Source: Yoonia sp. (GTDB lineage: Bacteria; Pseudomonadota; Alphaproteobacteria; Rhodobacterales; Rhodobacteraceae). Taken from it: DNA of 10,961 bases. Positions within the stretch are counted from its first letter, which is position 1. Each line of letters opens with the position of its first letter. Made by a program: the position numbers and the translations under genes. Below, one piece after another: positions 7,284 to 10,961 of this stretch. The stretch is from the NCBI GenBank assembly GCA_028822885.1, contig JAPKCP010000092.1:1-10961 (forward strand). Reading direction: 5' to 3'. Below the pieces are notes generated by a model. That model saw nothing but the letters and a program-made list of their open reading frames with translations, was not told where the DNA came from and did not search any database.

Positions 7284-7598
7284 CTATAACGCTGGTACTC
7301 GCGTCTTCAGACAAAACCGGAGGCGTCCAGCAGACCGGGCATCAGCAACCCATCCATTCGGCGTGTCGTCATACAACCGTATAAACGCCAAAGCATCGTC
7401 GGAATCGGCATCTGTCAGCCCAGCAAAAACATACGTGGCCTTGCCTGTTGCTTGGACCGCCATCGACACAGGTTCCGCACAAGCCGACAAGCATTCGTGC
7501 AACACAACATCCCACCCGGGCGCGCGGCCACGCAAAGCATCGGCCAAAGCCACTCCCGGCCCGTCACACGTTTTACAAATTACAAGTCGCTTGATCAT
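7284..7598 (-). CDS. DUF1636 family protein (Cys-containing, probably metal or Fe-S binding)
   Basis: This 104-aa protein resembles the DUF1636 family, often encoded beside cobalamin or cobW genes; its biochemical role is unknown to me. Four cysteines form two pairs: Cys8 and Cys11 (VICKTC) and Cys36 and Cys40 (ECLSAC). The second pair is spaced like one half of a thioredoxin-like [2Fe-2S] ferredoxin site, so Fe-S or metal binding is plausible. Further family features are GKATYVFAGL (52-61) and a C-terminal RVPAL. I chose the ATG at 7596-7598 because it gives the family N-terminus MIKRLVICKTC. An ATG at 7634 would add 12 residues and leave only 5 bp to cobW. Neither start has a good ribosome-binding site. 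The gene is convergent with the His-rich gene, with one base between the stop codons, and divergent from cobW by 41 bp, so it needs its own promoter. Confidence 0.85.
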   Translation of the reverse strand: MIKRLVICKTCDGPGVALADALRGRAPGWDVVLHECLSACAEPVSMAVQATGKATYVFAGLTDADSDDALAFIRLYDDTPNGWVADARSAGRLRFCLKTRVPAL

Positions 7599-7639
7599 GG
7601 GAAACCCATACCAAGCCACCCACGCATTGGACATATCAA

Positions 7640-8707
7640 ATGGCTGCTAAAATCCCCGCCACCGTCGTCACAGGTTTCCTTGGGGCCGGTAAAACCACAC
7701 TTATCCGGCACATGTTACAAAACGCGCAAGGCAAACGGATCGCCCTGATCATCAACGAATTTGGTGACCTAGGCGTCGACGGGGACATCCTCAAAGGCTG
7801 CGGAGAAGAGGTCTGTTCGAAAGACGATATCGTCGAACTGTCCAACGGCTGCATTTGCTGCACCGTCGCCGACGACTTCATCCCTACGATGGAGCTACTT
7901 TTAGCCCGCGACCCAAAACCCGACCACATCGTGATTGAAACATCTGGCTTGGCGCTGCCCCAGCCACTCGTTCGCGCCTTCAATTGGCCCGGTATCTCTA
8001 CCAAAGTCACCGTGGACGGCGTCATCACAGTCGTTGACGGACGCGCAGTCACAGACGGCCAATTCGCGCACAACATCGCAGCCGTCGACGCGCAACGGGC
8101 GCAAGATGAAAACCTCGACCACGAAACACCACTGTCAGAATTGTTCGAAGACCAAATCGCCTGTGCAGACATGATCGTTGTGAATAAGGCAGACCTGCTG
8201 TCCGAAGTTGAGGCAACAGCCCTCACGACAAAACTCAAAACCGACTCGCGCGCTGGCGTACAAGTCGTCAAAGCATCCATGGGCGCACTCCCCGTCGATG
8301 TTCTGCTTGGCCAAGGTATCGGGTCCGAAAACGACCTCGAATCCCGTCACGAAGTTCACCACCATCATCACGACGACGACCACGCAGATGATCACCACCA
8401 TGACCACGCACACGAACATGGCCACGATGAATTCGAAAGCTTCATTGTCACGCGCGGTGAAATCACAGACGCGAGCGCCTTCTCGAAACAAGTCGCTGAC
8501 ACCATCCGCACCCATAACATCCTAAGGCTCAAAGGCTTCGTCGCGGTCCAAGGCAAACCAATGCGGCAAACATTGCAAGCGGTCGGGCCACGCATCGACA
8601 CTTATTTTGATCAACCCTTCGGTGACGCCCCCCGCGAAACCCGATTGGTTGTCATCGGCGAAGCAGGCCTTGACCAAACAAGCATCACAAAAGCCCTAAC
8701 AGCATGA
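7640..8707 (+). CDS. cobW: CobW family GTP-binding protein (metallochaperone)
   Basis: CobW belongs to the COG0523 G3E GTPases and is required for aerobic cobalamin synthesis, probably by delivering Co2+ for the CobNST chelatase. The 355-aa protein has Walker A GFLGAGKTT (12-20), the metal-binding CxCC motif GCICC (70-74), ETSGLA in the switch region (100-105), and base-specificity motif NKAD (182-185). A His/Asp-rich linker follows at about 237-262, with some fifteen His residues. The C-terminal CobW_C domain covers about 265-352 (ILRLKGFVAVQGKP and related segments). The position, two genes before cobN, supports true CobW rather than a zinc-responsive paralogue. A Shine-Dalgarno is not obvious. 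The last codon overlaps the GNAT start (ATGA), so the two are translationally coupled. Confidence 0.95.
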   Translation: MAAKIPATVVTGFLGAGKTTLIRHMLQNAQGKRIALIINEFGDLGVDGDILKGCGEEVCSKDDIVELSNGCICCTVADDFIPTMELLLARDPKPDHIVIETSGLALPQPLVRAFNWPGISTKVTVDGVITVVDGRAVTDGQFAHNIAAVDAQRAQDENLDHETPLSELFEDQIACADMIVVNKADLLSEVEATALTTKLKTDSRAGVQVVKASMGALPVDVLLGQGIGSENDLESRHEVHHHHHDDDHADDHHHDHAHEHGHDEFESFIVTRGEITDASAFSKQVADTIRTHNILRLKGFVAVQGKPMRQTLQAVGPRIDTYFDQPFGDAPRETRLVVIGEAGLDQTSITKALTA

Positions 8708-9156
8708 TCATCGTGGCGGAAACAGATCCACGCGACCCAGATACCGTGGCATTGCTCAAACAAAGCCAAGCGTTAATGGAGGAATTGTTTCCGCCTGAAG
8801 ATAACTTTTACCTCGATATCGACGAGCTGTGCCAACCCAACATCAAATTCTATACAGCCCGCGAAAACGGCACGGTCCTCGGGACCGGAGCTATCGCTCT
8901 CAAACCAGATTACGCCGAAGTCAAATCCATGTTTGTCTCTGAAACGGCTCGCGGCAAAGGCGTGGCAGGTGCAATTCTTCGCCAACTCGAAGACACCGCC
9001 CGCGATGCACAAGCGACATTCATGAAACTCGAAACCGGTGACATCCTACATGCCGCCCACAAACTCTACGAAAGTCAGGGCTTCACCCGTTGCGAGGTCT
9101 TTCCACCTTACAACGACGCAGGCTCTTCCATTTTCATGGAAAAGCCCCTGACATGA
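8704..9156 (+). CDS. GNAT family N-acetyltransferase
   Basis: The 150-aa protein has the GNAT fold, which transfers an acetyl group from acetyl-CoA to an amine; the substrate cannot be read from the sequence. The acetyl-CoA-binding motif A is VKSMFVSETARGKGVAGAIL, in which ARGKGVAG carries the R-x-x-G-x-G/A pyrophosphate loop. The later segment LYESQGFTRCEVFPPY is the typical C-terminal GNAT strand/helix (YxxxGF). Length is usual for a single-domain member. The start overlaps the cobW stop by 4 bp, so it is probably translated from the cobW message. That may only be shared expression, or the protein could act on CobW or on a cobalamin-related amine. No specific target is supported. Confidence 0.93.
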   Translation: MIIVAETDPRDPDTVALLKQSQALMEELFPPEDNFYLDIDELCQPNIKFYTARENGTVLGTGAIALKPDYAEVKSMFVSETARGKGVAGAILRQLEDTARDAQATFMKLETGDILHAAHKLYESQGFTRCEVFPPYNDAGSSIFMEKPLT

Positions 9157-9203
9157 CGCACGACGGCGCATGTGTCTTTGGTTCACTCAATATCCCGGGT
9201 GAA

Positions 9204-9233
9204 TTGGCCTTAGGCCAAGGGGGCAGCGCCCCC
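9204..9233. terminator. Tandem hairpins between convergent GNAT and small-protein genes
   Basis: Two perfect inverted repeats lie back to back: TTGGCC-TTA-GGCCAA (9204-9218) and GGGGGC-AGC-GCCCCC (9219-9233). They sit between the GNAT stop (9156) and the stop of the minus-strand 54-aa gene (9240), where termination of both transcripts is expected. Neither side has a long T-run, so efficient intrinsic termination is uncertain. The GC-only hairpin resembles short palindromes I recall recurring between genes in Rhodobacteraceae. Confidence 0.5.
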
Positions 9234-9239
9234 AAACCA

Positions 9240-9404
9240 CTACTCGGCTTTCTTAACCTCAGCAGCGGCCTTCATCCGGGCCAACAATTCCGTCTTGGTT
9301 TCACGCGCACCAAACGGCTTTTTACCGGACCCATGCGCGTTATGCTCAGAATGTCTCGGTTGGTTTTTCCCATTCTTCGGGGCACCAGCGTCTTTATAAT
9401 CCAT
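9240..9404 (-). CDS. Small uncharacterised protein (54 aa)
   Basis: A 54-codon frame runs on the minus strand from ATG (9402-9404) to TAG (9240-9242). The start is preceded by a GAGAGG ribosome-binding sequence with a spacing of about nine bases. The product starts MDYKDAGAPKNGKNQP and is strongly basic and polar. It has the segment GSGKKPFGARETKTELLARM and an Ala/Lys-rich tail (MKAAAEVKKAE), probably an amphipathic helix. There is no membrane segment, signal peptide or cysteine. It resembles small hypothetical proteins I recall in Rhodobacteraceae genomes, but I know no function. The gene is divergent from cobN (47 bp between starts) and convergent with the GNAT gene. Good ribosome-binding site, compact fit between neighbours and lack of a competing frame support it as real. 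Confidence 0.7.
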   Translation of the reverse strand: MDYKDAGAPKNGKNQPRHSEHNAHGSGKKPFGARETKTELLARMKAAAEVKKAE

Positions 9405-9451
9405 GTCTCTGACCTCTCATTTGCGCCGCACCTAACACGAGGCTTTCACAG

Positions 9452-10961
9452 ATGCACCTGCTAGCAGCCACCCCCGGCGCGATCAATGACGGACAAGAAC
9501 CCGTTGATCTCGGACAAACGCCAGCGGACATCATTGTGATTTCAGCCGCAGACACCGAACTTGCGGCCCTGTCTGAGGCACGCTCGGAAATGGAGGTCCC
9601 ACCTTCCCTGCGTCTCGCCAACATGATGCACCTTCAGCATCCAATGTCAGTCGATCTGCACCTCGATAATTGCGCAACGAAATCCAAACTCGTTATCGCA
9701 CGGGTCCTCGGCGGTGCAGGATATTGGAAATACGGCCTGACCCAATACGCGGCTAGGTTATACGAGACCGGTGTCACATTTGTCGCCCTTCCCGGCGACG
9801 ACAAACCAGACGAGGAACTCCGGGACCTCAGCACGTGCTCCCCCGAAGACTACGACACGCTATGGTCCTATCTCGTCGAAGGTGGCCCACAAAACAGTGT
9901 CAATTTTCTAAGATACGCCAACACAATGATCCATGGTGGCGACAAGCCCCAAGCGGCAAGTCCCCTTCTCCGAGCAGGAGTCTACTGGCCCGGAGAAGGG
10001 ATCACGTCGGTTTCTACCGTACAGAAATTATGCACGCCCGGCGCACGTGTTGTACCGATCATTTTTTACCGGGCCTTGGTGCAAGGCGGCGGATTAAATC
10101 CAATCAATCGACTCACCAAATCTCTGCTGCGGGCAGGCCTGCAACCGTTGCCAATTTTTGTTGCATCGCTCAAGGATCCACTCTCTGTCGCGACCCTCAA
10201 CCAAATCTTCCAAGACGCGCCACCATCAGTGATTCTCAACTGCACAGCATTTGCTGTTGGCTCCCCGCATGATGGCGACGACAGCCCTCAAAACCCGCTT
10301 ACGATGGCATCAGCCAATAAATCGCCAGTCTTCCAAGTCATTCTCTCCAGCGCGTCTGAATCCTCATGGAGCGATTCCCCCCAAGGCCTCTCTGCGCGCG
10401 ACATCGCCATGAATGTGGCCCTACCAGAGGTCGACGGACGCATCCTATCCCGCGCAATCAGCTTCAAAGGCGAGGCATTCTTTGACGAAGCAACCGAATG
10501 CCCCATTGCAACCTACCAAGCACGTGGGGACCGTATCGACTTTGTCACACAACTCACAGCCAAATGGGCGAACCTGCGCAACACCCCAGCAGACACCAAA
10601 AAAGTAGCCCTGATCCTCGCGAATTACCCCAACAAAGACGGGCGCTTAGCAAATGGTGTCGGCCTCGACACGCCTGCAGCGACGATACACACACTAAGCC
10701 TTTTGAAAGACGCCGGATACAAAGTCGACGTGCCCAGCGATAGCAAATCTCTGATGGATCAAATCATGGCTGGCCCCACAAACTGGCTGACAGATCGGGC
10801 AGACAAAAATGGCGGTTCACTGTTACCCCTCGACGTCTACGAAACCCACTTCGCTGCACTGCCTTGGGACGTTAAACAGCAAATCACTGAGCGCTGGGGC
10901 AAAGCCGACGCCGACCCCTTCATTTCACCAAAACAACATGATCAGCCTGCTGGGTTTAAAC
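9452..10961 (+). CDS. cobN: Cobaltochelatase large subunit CobN, 5' part (truncated by window edge)
   Basis: CobN is the large, porphyrin-binding subunit of the aerobic ATP-dependent CobNST complex, which inserts Co2+ into hydrogenobyrinic acid a,c-diamide; it is homologous to magnesium chelatase subunit H. The frame is open from ATG 9452-9454 to the end of the window, giving 503 codons, about 40% of the usual ~1,250 aa. N-terminal family features are MHLLAATPGAINDGQEPVDL, PADIIVISAADTELAAL, PSLRLANMMHLQHPMSVDL and VIARVLGGAGYWKYGL. Later ones are GVYWPGEG, VVPIIFYRALVQGG, PLPIFVASLKD, CPIATYQARGDRIDFV and the VALILANYPNKDGRLANGVG segment followed by DTPAATIHTL. The last is the conserved CobN/BchH central motif. 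A modest GAGG ribosome-binding site lies 10 bases upstream. No frameshift was found on checking the frame at several points. CobS and CobT are not in the window. Confidence 0.97.
   Translation, partial: MHLLAATPGAINDGQEPVDLGQTPADIIVISAADTELAALSEARSEMEVPPSLRLANMMHLQHPMSVDLHLDNCATKSKLVIARVLGGAGYWKYGLTQYAARLYETGVTFVALPGDDKPDEELRDLSTCSPEDYDTLWSYLVEGGPQNSVNFLRYANTMIHGGDKPQAASPLLRAGVYWPGEGITSVSTVQKLCTPGARVVPIIFYRALVQGGGLNPINRLTKSLLRAGLQPLPIFVASLKDPLSVATLNQIFQDAPPSVILNCTAFAVGSPHDGDDSPQNPLTMASANKSPVFQVILSSASESSWSDSPQGLSARDIAMNVALPEVDGRILSRAISFKGEAFFDEATECPIATYQARGDRIDFVTQLTAKWANLRNTPADTKKVALILANYPNKDGRLANGVGLDTPAATIHTLSLLKDAGYKVDVPSDSKSLMDQIMAGPTNWLTDRADKNGGSLLPLDVYETHFAALPWDVKQQITERWGKADADPFISPKQHDQPAGFK

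Noticed and set aside
7636..8280. Long open frame on the minus strand opposite cobW (214 codons)
   Set aside because: Ser/Thr/Ala-rich translation without recognisable domains, fully antisense to the well-supported cobW; a codon-bias shadow.
8350..8430. CAC/GAC-rich stretch in cobW as a DNA repeat
   Set aside because: The repetition comes from His and Asp codons of the known variable loop; no exact tandem unit is present.
9090..9464. Plus-strand frame of 124 codons overlapping the GNAT end and the start of cobN
   Set aside because: It crosses the hairpins, is antisense to the 54-aa gene and overlaps two solid genes in another frame.
9835..10272. Plus-strand frame of 145 codons within the cobN region
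   Set aside because: It lies in a different frame inside cobN; Arg/Ser/Pro-rich out-of-frame translation.

Overview
The window looks like a chromosomal segment from an alphaproteobacterium of the Rhodobacteraceae (Roseobacter group). The basis is the moderately GC-rich composition, the aerobic-type cobalamin gene set with a CobN-type cobaltochelatase, the CbtAB cobalt-uptake pair behind a cobalamin riboswitch, and an alphaproteobacterial-style SMC with a short hinge. The genus cannot be fixed from the sequence alone.

Layout, left to right. (1) The 3' part of cobD/cbiB (adenosylcobinamide-phosphate synthase, plus strand), cut by the window's left edge. (2) A secreted MltB-type lytic murein transglycosylase with a C-terminal peptidoglycan-binding domain (plus). 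(3) A full-length smc chromosome-condensation gene on the minus strand, convergent with the transglycosylase and separated from it by a likely terminator hairpin. (4) A 505-bp divergent intergenic region holding candidate promoters and a clear cobalamin riboswitch with its expression platform. (5) The riboswitch-led operon cbtB-cbtA plus a third, tightly coupled gene for a His-rich membrane-anchored protein I cannot name. (6) A DUF1636-type Cys-containing protein on the minus strand. (7) cobW and a GNAT acetyltransferase, overlapping by 4 bp (plus). (8) A 54-aa uncharacterised protein (minus), with two strong hairpins at its 3' side. (9) The first 503 codons of cobN (plus), running off the right edge.

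How the genes fit together: CbtA and CbtB are the predicted cobalt importer, shut down by the riboswitch when B12 is sufficient. CobW is a GTP-binding metallochaperone-family protein with a His-rich loop, thought to support cobalt delivery. CobN is the large subunit of the ATP-dependent chelatase that inserts cobalt into the corrin ring, and CobD later attaches the aminopropanol arm. The His-rich third operon gene, the DUF1636 protein and perhaps the GNAT protein are accessory candidates by position. The transglycosylase and smc are housekeeping genes interrupting the cobalamin cluster.

I found no mobile element, CRISPR array, tRNA or rRNA. The window is mostly an ordinary cobalamin/cobalt locus. 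The least explained parts are the His-rich protein at 6836-7282, the opposite-strand DUF1636 gene and the 54-aa protein.
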